Of a stretch of 38,567 nt of DNA, positions 16,276-23,806 are shown piece by piece (the stretch's first letter is position 1; each line of letters opens with the position of its first letter). The notes under the pieces were generated by a model. That model did not search any database and was not told the origin of the DNA. It saw nothing but the letters and a program-made list of their open reading frames with translations. A program made the position numbers and the translations under genes. The stretch covers positions 1 to 38,567 of the forward strand of contig NZ_JACSPP010000033.1 of NCBI RefSeq assembly GCF_014837065.1, in the 5' to 3' direction. The DNA is from Phocaeicola intestinalis. Its GTDB lineage: Bacteria; Bacteroidota; Bacteroidia; Bacteroidales; Bacteroidaceae.

Positions 16276-16363
16276 GAAACTGCTTTGAATCTATACAAAA
16301 AGTTTTTGGGGCTTGATGCATTCGTTTCGTGTGTGCTTTGGGCGATAAATTCAAAACAGTTTC
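16276..16363 (+). repeat. Inverted-repeat element A, copy 6 (88 bp deletion form)
   Basis: Begins GAAACTGCTTTGAAT and ends CAAAACAGTTTC. Its interior follows the full element to GGGCGAT and then continues directly with AAATTC from the right end. In the full element, CGAT occurs at both of these points (2821-2824 and 2923-2926), so the deletion looks like a join at a 4-bp direct repeat. The right end lies directly against a transposase remnant. Confidence 0.8.
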
Positions 16364-16364
16364 T

Positions 16365-16499
16365 GAGCATTCCAAACACCGCTTCTTCAATAACTTTATT
16401 GCCAACCCGCTTTCTGCCATAGCTGCATACTGCTTCTTTGAAAAGAAGCCCACCATTGACTTGTGTTTTGCCAATGACGGGCTACCGACTATGTTTTGA
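16365..16499 (+). pseudogene. C-terminal remnant of a transposase
   Basis: Reading from 16365 gives 44 codons and a TGA: EHSKHRFFNNFIANPLSAIA, then AYCFFEKKPTIDLCFANDGL, then PTMF. This matches the style of the C-terminal tail of Bacteroidales DDE transposases (the -RHRS-NFI-N--SA-AAYCFF-KKP- pattern, IS982-like as I recall it). No start codon or catalytic domain is present, because the sequence to the left is an element-A copy and then unrelated DNA. Family assignment is uncertain; that it is a broken transposase end is more likely than not. Confidence 0.55.
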
Positions 16500-16585
16500 A
16501 TTTATATCGAACTTACATTATGTCTATACTTTTCATAATACAAGCACCGCCTACAGCTATAAGCCAAGATACAAGCCACATCGTC

Positions 16586-17971
16586 TCAGTCTATTTCCTG
16601 TTTCAAGCGTTCCATGTAGGCATCTATCCGGCGTAGTTCGGCGGGGATGTTGATGCGTTGCGGACAGTGGGGGCTGCATTGGTTGCATCCGATGCAATGG
16701 CTTGCCTGCCGCAACTTCGGGACACTGCGGTCGTAACCGACAAGGAAGGCGCGACGGGCACTCCGGTAGTTCGCATCCTGTGTGCTTTCCGGGATGTTTC
16801 CCTCATTCAAGCACTTGTTGTAATGGAGCAGGATGGCAGGTATGTCAAGCCCATACGGGCAAGGCATACAATATTTGCAGTCGTTGCAGGGAATGGTGTC
16901 GAAGCTCATCATCAGCGTGGCGGTTTCTTGCAGGAACGCGAAATCGTCTTCCGTCAGCGGCTTCAAGGGAGAGTACGTGCTCAGGTTGTCCTGCAAGTGC
17001 TCCATGCGTGTCATGCCGCTCAGCACGGTGTGGACGCCGGGCAGGCTTCCGGCGAAACGGAACGCCCACGAAGCCACGCTCCTCTCAGGCTCGCGCTGCT
17101 TGAGGCGGGCAAAGATGGTGCTGGGCACATTGGAAAGACGGCCGCCCAACAGCGGTTCCATAACGACTGCAGGAATGTTCCGCTTCACCAACTCGTTGTA
17201 CAGATATTCGGCATCGGTATTCCTCGGGTTGATTTGCTTGGCGTATTTCCAGTCCAGATAATTCAATTGAATCTGCGCAAAGTCCCATTTGTATTCATCG
17301 TGCCGCGAGAGCAGGTAGTCGAACACCCGCACATCGCCGTGATAGGAAAAACCAAGATTGCGGATGCGCCCTGCCTTGCGCTCTTCCAGCAGGAAGTCGA
17401 GGATGCCGTTTTTCATGTAACGGTTCTCGAACTCTTCCATACTGTCACCCATGCCGATGCCGTGCAGCAGCAGGTAGTCCAGATAGTCCACCTGCAGTTC
17501 CTTCATCGAGTTGCGATACATGGCGATGGATGCCTCCCGGCTCCAGCTGGAGGGCGCGAAGTTCGACAGCTTGGTGGCAACGAAATACGAGTCGCGCGGG
17601 TGACGGCTTAGGGCGATACCGGTAGCGTGTTCCGACTTGCCCCGGCAATAGGCGGGCGACGTGTCGAAATAATTCACGCCGTGGGCGATGGCATAATCCA
17701 CCAGTTCGTTCACCATCTCCTGGTCTATCTCCTCATTCCCCTCACGGGCGCTGCGGCCTCCCACAGAGGGCAGGCGCATCATCCCGAAGCCGAGCAGTGA
17801 CACGCGGTCGCCCGTCGAAGGATTCGTGCGGTACGTCATTTCGCCCGTGGGTTCGGCTACAGCAGAAGCTTTCTTTTCGCTGTTGGCGCATGCCGAAAGT
17901 CCGGTGACAGCCACGCTTGCCGCGCCCAGCTTGAAGAAGTCGCGGCGAGAGATATTTTTCTTCTGTTTCAT
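16586..17971 (-). CDS. Tat-type aldo/keto reductase with C-terminal ferredoxin domain
   Basis: 461 aa. The N-terminus has a twin-arginine signal ending in a lipobox (SRRDFFKLGAASVAVTGLSAC, C28), so it should be exported folded and lipid-anchored. The aldo/keto reductase barrel (about 45-345) keeps the catalytic tetrad D103, Y108, K134 and H170. A C-terminal ferredoxin domain carries C362-C365-C368-C371 and C426-C429-C432-C436, enough for two [4Fe-4S] clusters. Such AKR-ferredoxin proteins are common in Bacteroidetes, but the substrate is not known. NADPH is scarce in the periplasm, so electrons may instead come through the ferredoxin domain; this is inference. It is the last gene of the GC-rich redox island, downstream of the polyferredoxin gene across a 41-bp repeat array. 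Confidence 0.92.
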   Translation of the reverse strand: MKQKKNISRRDFFKLGAASVAVTGLSACANSEKKASAVAEPTGEMTYRTNPSTGDRVSLLGFGMMRLPSVGGRSAREGNEEIDQEMVNELVDYAIAHGVNYFDTSPAYCRGKSEHATGIALSRHPRDSYFVATKLSNFAPSSWSREASIAMYRNSMKELQVDYLDYLLLHGIGMGDSMEEFENRYMKNGILDFLLEERKAGRIRNLGFSYHGDVRVFDYLLSRHDEYKWDFAQIQLNYLDWKYAKQINPRNTDAEYLYNELVKRNIPAVVMEPLLGGRLSNVPSTIFARLKQREPERSVASWAFRFAGSLPGVHTVLSGMTRMEHLQDNLSTYSPLKPLTEDDFAFLQETATLMMSFDTIPCNDCKYCMPCPYGLDIPAILLHYNKCLNEGNIPESTQDANYRSARRAFLVGYDRSVPKLRQASHCIGCNQCSPHCPQRINIPAELRRIDAYMERLKQEID

Positions 17972-18043
17972 TTTATTTCTTGTTTATTGATTCAACGATA
18001 ATCTTAATCCTGCCGGATTGGGACTGATGACTGAGTCGACAGC

Positions 18044-18195
18044 GCTTCTCCTGACGGATTGATGCTGTCCCCGGCGGGGAAAGTGCTTCTCCTGGCGGAT
18101 TGGTGCTGTCCCCGGCGGGGAAAGTGCTTCTCCTGGCGGATTGGGGCTGTCCCCGGTGGGGAAAGTGCTTCTCCTGACGGATTAGAACTGCCCCC
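18044..18195. repeat. 41-bp tandem repeat (minisatellite), about 3.7 copies
   Basis: Units begin GCTTCTCCTG at 18044, 18085, 18126 and 18167, exactly 41 bp apart; the last is partial. Each full unit contains TCCCCGGCGGGGA, a small hairpin. A degenerate partial unit (CCTGCCGGATTGGGACTGATGA) precedes the array near 18009. The array fills the gap between the stop of the polyferredoxin gene and the start of the aldo/keto reductase. Since 41 is not a multiple of three and both strands have frame breaks, it is not coding. Confidence 0.93.
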
Positions 18196-18203
18196 GGATG
18201 TTC

Positions 18204-19735
18204 TTATAGCTCGCTGTGCATCGTATGCCCTTCCACATAGATGGCACTGAACGGTCGGGCAGGGCACAGGTTTTCACACGCGCCGCAACCGATACACCGT
18301 TCGGTATTGATGACCGGAATCTTGACCGAGCCCGAGTCACTGCTGTCCGAGGGAATCATCAGTATGGCTCCCGACGGGCAATGGCGGGCACAGTTGCCAC
18401 AATCTACGCCATCGGTCAGCGGAATACAGTTCTGTTTTATCCATACGGCGTGACCGATGCGCGTGGACGATTTTCGGCAACGGTTATCGGACGGATGGCT
18501 CCTGCGGGACAGACTTCGCTGCATCGGGTACATTCCGGACGGCAATAGCCACGCTCGTAGGACATCTCGGGCTGCATCAGTCTCGTCAGGTCGGTGGAGG
18601 GGCGGAGCACTCCATTGGGACATACCGACACACAAAGTTGGCAAGCTGTACAATGTCGGGCAAAGTCGCGTGCGCTCAAGGCTCCTGGCGGAACAATCGG
18701 TGTGGCACGTTTGGGTACCTTCTTGTCCTCGATGACTGCCAGTCCGCCGTCTACTTTCTTCTCCTGCGCATGGATTGCCGATGTAACGGCAAGCACGGCT
18801 GTGGCAGATAGGAAACTGCGGCGGGAAGCCCCCTCAACTCCCCCCGATGGGGAGCTTGAAGTTTCTATTTTAGAAGCCTCCCCTTCGGGAGAGGTTTGGA
18901 GGGGCTTGAGAGGTCTGAGGGGCTTAAGACTGATGGCTCCGTGCCGGCACGTATCGATGCAATCCATGCACGCCACGCAACGGCTGTAATCCACAGTGTG
19001 TTCCTTTCCGTTGATGCACGCCGCCTTGCATTTTCGCGAACACAGTCCGCAAGCGTTGCATTTGTCCGTATCTATGGTAATCCGTAATAACGAGAAGCGG
19101 GAAAGGAAGCCGAGTATCGTCCCCACCGGACAAATGGTGTTGCAGTAGGTCCGTCCGTTGCGCCACGCCAATACACCTATTATAATAAGGGTGAGCACGG
19201 CAATGACAAACGTCGGCAGGCTTTTCATCCACACGTCCGTTTCGTAGAAGGCATAGCTGTCTGCCCGTTCGGCAACGTAGGCGAGCAGGTTGTTCCCCCA
19301 GCGGTATACGGGCGCAAACAGGTTGCTTGCAATCCTTCCGTATGAACTGTAAGGCGCGAGCAAAGCGACAAACGAACCTATCTCCGCAATCAGGGCAAGA
19401 ATGAACAATGCCAGTACGCTGTAGCGCAACCACGATTTGGCAGGAGAGTATGAAAAGCGATATTTCTTCTTTTTCCGTCGTCCGCTTATCCATGAAATGA
19501 CATCTTGAAATACCCCTAACGGGCAGATAACCGAGCAGTACACCCGTCCAAGGACAAGCGTCAAGGCGATGAGCAGCACGATGACGCCCACGTTCAGGGC
19601 GAGCACTGCAGGAAGGAATTGTATTTTTGCCATCCAGCCGAACCAGGCGTGCATGGTTCCCGTGAAGTCGAGAAACAGCAGCGTGATGAGCGTAAAGAAC
19701 AGAATGGCAAGTGTCAGTCTTATTTTTCTCAGCAT
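18204..19735 (-). pseudogene. NapH/NapG-like polyferredoxin membrane protein, frameshifted
   Basis: Start taken at 19735 (MLRKIRLTLAILFF), directly before the first membrane segment and 13 bases after the upstream stop. The first frame gives 432 aa ending at 18437; the last part of the protein continues in another frame to 18204. Inserting one T in the run at 18471-18474 joins them into 510 aa. Order: about four membrane segments with two CxxxCP motifs (GRVYCSVICPLG, GRTYCNTICPVG), two cytosolic 4Fe-4S motifs (CNACGLCSRKC, CVACMDCIDTC), a repeat-derived linker (residues 271-303), an internal twin-arginine segment (SRRSFLSATAVLAVTSAIHA), two more 4Fe-4S motifs, then after the shift CGNCARHC and CIGCGACENLC. 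It resembles NapH fused to NapG. It may be inactivated, a sequencing error, or still partly functional. It probably moves electrons from the quinone pool or cytosol to the exported partners on either side. Confidence 0.85.
18826..18925. repeat. Palindromic REP-like repeat read in frame inside the polyferredoxin gene
   Basis: The segment holds CTCCCC-type hairpins: CTCCCCCCGATGGGGAG (18838-18854 region), then CCTCCCCTTCGGGAGAGG. Outer arms AAGCCCCCTC and GAGGGGCTT flank them, with a second GAGGGGCTT at 18917-18925. The fold would be a stem carrying two hairpins. It corresponds to residues 271-303 of the protein, exactly between the second ferredoxin motif and the internal Tat segment, and keeps the frame open. 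I recall related CTCCCC/GGGGAG repeats as common intergenic elements in Bacteroidales. Confidence 0.75.
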
Positions 19736-19748
19736 ATCGTCTTTGTTT

Positions 19749-20651
19749 TTATAGTTTCTGATGGTTTGCTTCCTTGATGCTCCACAGCGACACATGTTCG
19801 TTGCGGTAGCGGGCGTTGGGATTCACTTCCTTCATCTGCTTGAAGAGGATGGCTTTCTGCGGGCAGTTGTGGATGCAGGCAAAGCAGAACTCACAAGCGC
19901 CTTCCGTCTTTATGCCCGTGGATGTCAGTTCGTAATTGCCACGCGGACATACCTCGGTGCAGATTCCGCAGCCGATACAGGCATCTGTGACGGTAAAGGC
20001 ATCCTGGCTATGCAGCAGGAAACCCGTTTCCGGATTTACGCCCGAAGCCTGCAGGAATCCGGCATGTTGTTGCCGTTCCAGTTCCGTCACCGGTTCGTGC
20101 CAACGGCGCTGTGCAACCAGGTCGGTGCGGATGCGTTCCAGGCTTTCGGGGATGTGCTTGTCTATCTTGATTTGCTCGTTCATATCGAAGTTGGGTAGCC
20201 AGTTGTCCACCATAATCATCGTGGTGATGTAGTCGAAGGGACAGCCAGCCTTTCGGGAAACGTCGTCCCATATCTCGACGGAACTGCATTTGCGGTTGCC
20301 GTAGGTCAGGATGGCAAACTTGTATCCGGCTTCCAAGTGTGCCTTTTTGATGAACTCCCGCACCATATTGGGCGGCATGTGCCCGTAGACGGGATACACA
20401 ATGCCGATTTCGTCTGCCTCGAACGTATAACGGCCTTGCTTCACCAGTTGTGGGATACTGAGCAGTTCGGTGTGTTCGTCTGCCAGTTGGCGGGCTACAT
20501 AGAGGCAGTTTCCTGTCCCTGTGAAATAGAGGATAATGCGTTTCTTTGTCTTGTTTTCGCACGCAGTCAGGGCCGGCATACCCATACAGGCGGCTCCTGC
20601 AACGAGCAGCCCCATCCGTTTGAGGGCGGAGCGACGGGAGATTGTTTCCAT
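19749..20651 (-). CDS. Tat-type flavodoxin-ferredoxin lipoprotein (EFR1-like)
   Basis: 300 aa from the preferred start at 20651 (METISRRSALKRMG); an upstream in-frame ATG would put 47 residues before the Tat signal and is unlikely. The signal ends with a lipobox (MPALTAC, C31). A flavodoxin-like domain follows with the FMN phosphate loop YFTGTGNCLYVA (42-53) and the segment YPVYGHMPPNMVREFI (86-101). The C-terminal ferredoxin domain has C225-C228-C231-C235 and C253-C256-C259-C263 for two [4Fe-4S] clusters. EFR1-family proteins are usually cytosolic, so the Tat lipoprotein signal is notable. It is the first gene of the redox island, 13 bases before the polyferredoxin start, and divergent from the AraC regulator, with 239 bases between the two. 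Confidence 0.88.
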   Translation of the reverse strand: METISRRSALKRMGLLVAGAACMGMPALTACENKTKKRIILYFTGTGNCLYVARQLADEHTELLSIPQLVKQGRYTFEADEIGIVYPVYGHMPPNMVREFIKKAHLEAGYKFAILTYGNRKCSSVEIWDDVSRKAGCPFDYITTMIMVDNWLPNFDMNEQIKIDKHIPESLERIRTDLVAQRRWHEPVTELERQQHAGFLQASGVNPETGFLLHSQDAFTVTDACIGCGICTEVCPRGNYELTSTGIKTEGACEFCFACIHNCPQKAILFKQMKEVNPNARYRNEHVSLWSIKEANHQKL

Positions 20652-20855
20652 TGTATGCTTTTGTTTTAATTGGTTTTCAGACAAGGCAAAGGTACGGAAC
20701 ATAACCCGCCCTGACCATACACAGATTACAGAATATAGCACACATATTACAGAACGTCCCTGTTCAGACACGAAACGGTAAACCCATTTCACCGAATCTT
20801 ATACCGATTTTACCGAAAGGCCTGCCGTGATGTGCTGTCTTTCAGAAGATTTCCG

Positions 20856-20863
20856 TATTTTTG
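20856..20863 (+). promoter_or_regulatory. Putative -7 box of the araC-type gene
   Basis: TATTTTTG matches TAnnTTTG, 27 nt before the start at 20891. No good -33 partner is visible. The 20652-20855 interval presumably also carries the divergent promoter of the redox genes and the regulator's operator, which I could not define. Confidence 0.45.
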
Positions 20864-20890
20864 GACAAACAAATTAAAATGTGAACAAGT

Positions 20891-21796
20891 ATGGGTGAAA
20901 TATTGGATTTGAAGACGATACATGACTACAACAAGTTTCTCGGTCTGGAGACACTGAACCCGCTGGTGGGCTTCGTCGATTTCTCGAAAGTGGAAGTACT
21001 GAAGCATCGTTGCAAATGCTTTGGCTTCTATGCCATTTTCTTGAAAGAGAAAATTCATGGACCTATTACCTACGGACGCAGCAAATACGACTATCAGGAA
21101 GGTACACTGGTGTTTATCGCCCCCGGACAGGTGGGTGGCATCAACGACAACGGCGAAACACTACATCCGCAAGGTTATGCCCTACTGTTTCATCCCGACC
21201 TTATCCGAGGAACATCATTAGCTCATAAGATGAAAGATTACACATTTTTTTCTTACGAGGCAAACGAAGCCCTGCATATGTCCGAGCGTGAGCGGCAGAC
21301 TGTTTTCAACTGTTTTAATGAGATACAGGAAGAATTACGGCACGTCATCGACAAGCACAGCAGGAGCATCATTGTTTCCAACATCGAAGTCCTGCTCAAC
21401 CATTGCCTTCGGTTCTATGACCGTCAGTTTGCTACCCGCGAAGCCATCAATTCGGATGTCCTCACCCGCTTCGAAGCCTTGCTGGGCAGTTACTTTGACT
21501 CTACTAAACCGGAAGAACTTGGGCTGCCGTCCGTTGCCTGGTGTGCCGACCAGCTTCACCTCTCCGCCAATTACTTTGGTGACCTTGTAAAGAAACAGAC
21601 GGGCAAGTCGGCTATCGAATACATTCATCTCGCTGTCATCAGCAGGGTGAAAGATCGCCTGCTGGAAACGAACAAGACCGTCAGCGAAATTGCCTACGAA
21701 GTGGGGTTCCAATATCCGCATCACCTGAGCCGGCTGTTCAAAAAGGTGGCTGGGTGTACACCGAATGAGTATCGGATGCAAGGAAAGATAGGATGA
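20891..21796 (+). CDS. AraC family transcriptional regulator
   Basis: 301 aa. The N-terminal cupin-like sensor domain (about 1-175; KCFGFYAIFLKEKIHGPITYGRSKYDYQEGTLVFIAPGQVGG) is followed by the C-terminal AraC DNA-binding domain with two helix-turn-helix motifs: SVAWCADQLHLSANYFGDLVKK (about 215-236) and NKTVSEIAYEVGFQYPHHLSRLFKK (about 265-289), ending TPNEYR. The ligand is unknown; this subfamily often sits beside oxidoreductase genes. It is divergent from the flavodoxin-ferredoxin/polyferredoxin/AKR genes and is the obvious candidate to control them. Confidence 0.93.
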   Translation: MGEILDLKTIHDYNKFLGLETLNPLVGFVDFSKVEVLKHRCKCFGFYAIFLKEKIHGPITYGRSKYDYQEGTLVFIAPGQVGGINDNGETLHPQGYALLFHPDLIRGTSLAHKMKDYTFFSYEANEALHMSERERQTVFNCFNEIQEELRHVIDKHSRSIIVSNIEVLLNHCLRFYDRQFATREAINSDVLTRFEALLGSYFDSTKPEELGLPSVAWCADQLHLSANYFGDLVKKQTGKSAIEYIHLAVISRVKDRLLETNKTVSEIAYEVGFQYPHHLSRLFKKVAGCTPNEYRMQGKIG

Positions 21797-21920
21797 ATCC
21801 GGCTGTAACTCCAGCCTGTTTCATACAACCTGACTAAATTCGAATGCCCATCCAGAGGGTTCCAGTAATCCTCTTTTCAACATACATCAACTGCGTGACA
21901 AAATGCATTGCAGTCCTTGC

Positions 21921-21968
21921 CCAGTCCCAGTACCAGTAGGACTGCAGTCCTACTGGTACTGGGACTGG
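21921..21968. repeat. 48-bp perfect palindrome
   Basis: The left half 21921-21944 is exactly the reverse complement of the right half 21945-21968, with CTGCAG at the centre and no loop. Pairing extends further with one bulge (TTGC before, GCAA after). No T-run follows in either direction. It lies between the AraC regulator and an HxlR remnant. Confidence 0.95.
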
Positions 21969-22019
21969 CAAAGCAGTTAACTGTCTTTACCGACATCTCC
22001 ATATATTTAACCAGAGTCA

Positions 22020-22202
22020 ATGCCGTTCAAAGAAAAGGAGTTGAAGCGGACTATTTATCCCGAAGTACCTCCACGGGTGGAATATGCACTGACCGGACGG
22101 AGCAGGTCACTCCTGCCCCATCTCAATGCATTGATAGAATGGGCGATGGAAAACAAGGACGCCATTCTGACAGACCGGCAAAAAGCGATGGAAAGGAAAT
22201 GA
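22020..22202 (+). pseudogene. C-terminal remnant of an HxlR-family regulator
   Basis: 60 codons beginning MPFKEKELKRTIYPEVPPRV and continuing EYALTGRSRSLLPHLNALIEWAMENKDA. This is the wing and C-terminal helix of HxlR-type winged-helix regulators (the -R-xY-EVPPRVEY-LT-G-SL-P-L-AL-EW pattern). The DNA-recognition helix and the N-terminal half are missing, a stop codon (22008-22010) lies just upstream in frame, and the 48-bp palindrome begins about 50 bases further back. It ends eight bases from the nhaD stop, in convergent orientation. A short expressed protein is possible but unlikely to bind DNA. Confidence 0.8.
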
Positions 22203-22209
22203 ATCCGTA

Positions 22210-23550
22210 TCAAAGCCCGAGCACAGCCTTCTCTATCCAATATACCAGAATACCTGCCACGTAACCAATGAAAGCAATCCATGTGATACGCTTCATGTAC
22301 CAACCGAAAGTGATTTTCTCCAGTCCCATCACCACTACTCCTGCAGCCGAACCAATGATGAGCATCGAGCCACCCACGCCCGCACAGTATGCCAGAAGCT
22401 GCCAGAAAATACCATCCTGCGCCATATCGCCAGCATCGGCCATCGGATACATCCCCATACAGCCTGCCACAAGGGGTACATTATCAACGATGCTGGAAAG
22501 TACACCGATGATGCCGGTGATGAGATAATGGTTGCCATCAAAAGTTTCATTCAATCCCTGTCCCACAATGGACAGCACACCGATTTCCTGCAGACATGCT
22601 ACCGCCATCAAAATGCCCAGGAAAAAGAGAATGGTGCTCATGTCGATACGCGAGATAATGTTCGACACACGTTTCTGTATATTCTCGTCATGCTCCGGAT
22701 GACTGCGGTAAAACAATTCGGTCACCACCCACAACGCACCGAGCACCAACAGAATGCCTACGAAAGGAGGTAAATGAGTAATCGACTTGAAAATAGGTAC
22801 AAAAACCAGTCCACCTACCCCCGTCCAAAATACCGCTTTACGCTGAAACCCGGTCAGTCCACTGCCCATGGAAACCGTGCCTGCATCAGTATCTGCCGAC
22901 ACGTTCCCTTTAAGCGAAAATGAAAGGATGTATGCTGGAACGACTATCGAGACAAGCGAAGGGACAAACAATTCCTTAATGACCCCTGCCGCTGTAATCA
23001 GACTTTTGTTCCAAAGCATAATGGTAGTCACATCGCCAATGGGCGAAAAGGCTCCACCCGAATTGGCTGCAATGATAATGAGCGAAGCATAAATCAGACG
23101 ATCCCTGCGGTCGTCAATAAGCTTGCGGAGAATCATCACCATCACGATGGCAGTAGTCATATTATCCAGAATAGCCGAAAGGAAAAAAGTCATAATGGTA
23201 ATGCGCCACAACAACGCCCGTTTGCTCTTTGTCTTCAGCATGTCGCGCACAAAATTAAAGCCGCCATACTGGTCAACGGTCTCCACGATGGTCATTGCCC
23301 CCATCAGAAAGAACAAGGTAGTGGCGGTACTTCCCAAATGTCCTTCAATAACCGAGCCTGCTGCTGCAGCCACGGCATCGGGCAAGATACCTGCCGGGAA
23401 ATTGCCCGGATCGAACATATAAAGTGTCCAACAAACAACCAACATCAGCAAGGCTACAGCTGCCTTGTTGACTTTGGTCAGTGTTTCCAAAGCGATACAT
23501 AAGTATCCAATCACAAATACAATTATGATTGTAACAGTTAAGGTTGACAT
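22210..23550 (-). CDS. nhaD: Sodium:proton antiporter NhaD
   Basis: Exchanges Na+ (or Li+) for H+ across the inner membrane. The 446-aa protein has about twelve hydrophobic segments and matches the NhaD branch of the ion transporter superfamily: FLMGAMTIVETVDQYGGF near residues 83-100, FLSAILDNMTTAIVMVMIL (about 122-140), the conserved ANSGGAFSPIGDVTTIMLW (about 162-180), and a second SSIVDNVPLVAG (about 355-366). The DNMTTA and VDNVPLVAG segments are the paired pore motifs. Length is typical. It is a single-gene unit with a putative -7 box at 23635-23642. Confidence 0.93.
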   Translation of the reverse strand: MSTLTVTIIIVFVIGYLCIALETLTKVNKAAVALLMLVVCWTLYMFDPGNFPAGILPDAVAAAAGSVIEGHLGSTATTLFFLMGAMTIVETVDQYGGFNFVRDMLKTKSKRALLWRITIMTFFLSAILDNMTTAIVMVMILRKLIDDRRDRLIYASLIIIAANSGGAFSPIGDVTTIMLWNKSLITAAGVIKELFVPSLVSIVVPAYILSFSLKGNVSADTDAGTVSMGSGLTGFQRKAVFWTGVGGLVFVPIFKSITHLPPFVGILLVLGALWVVTELFYRSHPEHDENIQKRVSNIISRIDMSTILFFLGILMAVACLQEIGVLSIVGQGLNETFDGNHYLITGIIGVLSSIVDNVPLVAGCMGMYPMADAGDMAQDGIFWQLLAYCAGVGGSMLIIGSAAGVVVMGLEKITFGWYMKRITWIAFIGYVAGILVYWIEKAVLGL

Positions 23551-23634
23551 TGAATGTTATTTTTAAGATTAATATTTATTTTTCAGCAAGAGCCTGACAG
23601 GCGAATGCCGCTGCCGCTATAATTTCCACAAGCA

Positions 23635-23642
23635 CAAATGTA
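23635..23642 (-). promoter_or_regulatory. Putative -7 box of nhaD
   Basis: On the minus strand the sequence is TACATTTG, matching TAnnTTTG, 84 nt before the nhaD start. The gap 23551-23806 also holds a near-palindrome around 23711-23733 (AGTCAGCACAGCT/AGCTGTCTGACT) that may belong to the upstream lipoprotein transcript. Confidence 0.4.
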
Positions 23643-23806
23643 CAAATTATTCTTCAAATTACCTAACAGCCTGTGACATTCTAGACTATAAGGCTTTTAC
23701 TCTCCAACAGGCAGTCAGCACAGCTGTCTGACTCCGGAAGACGTCTTTGCAAAATGCCCGAAGCCTGAAGGCATGCCGACCACCTGCTACAGATGCCACT
23801 GCCACA

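Noticed and set aside
18044..18195. The 41-bp array as a CRISPR or coding repeat
   Set aside because: Whole 41-bp units are repeated without variable spacers, no cas genes are near, and the period breaks the reading frame.
18437..19795. Start of the polyferredoxin at 19795
   Set aside because: That ATG lies inside the upstream gene and would add 20 basic residues before the first membrane segment; 19735 fits the gene spacing and topology better.
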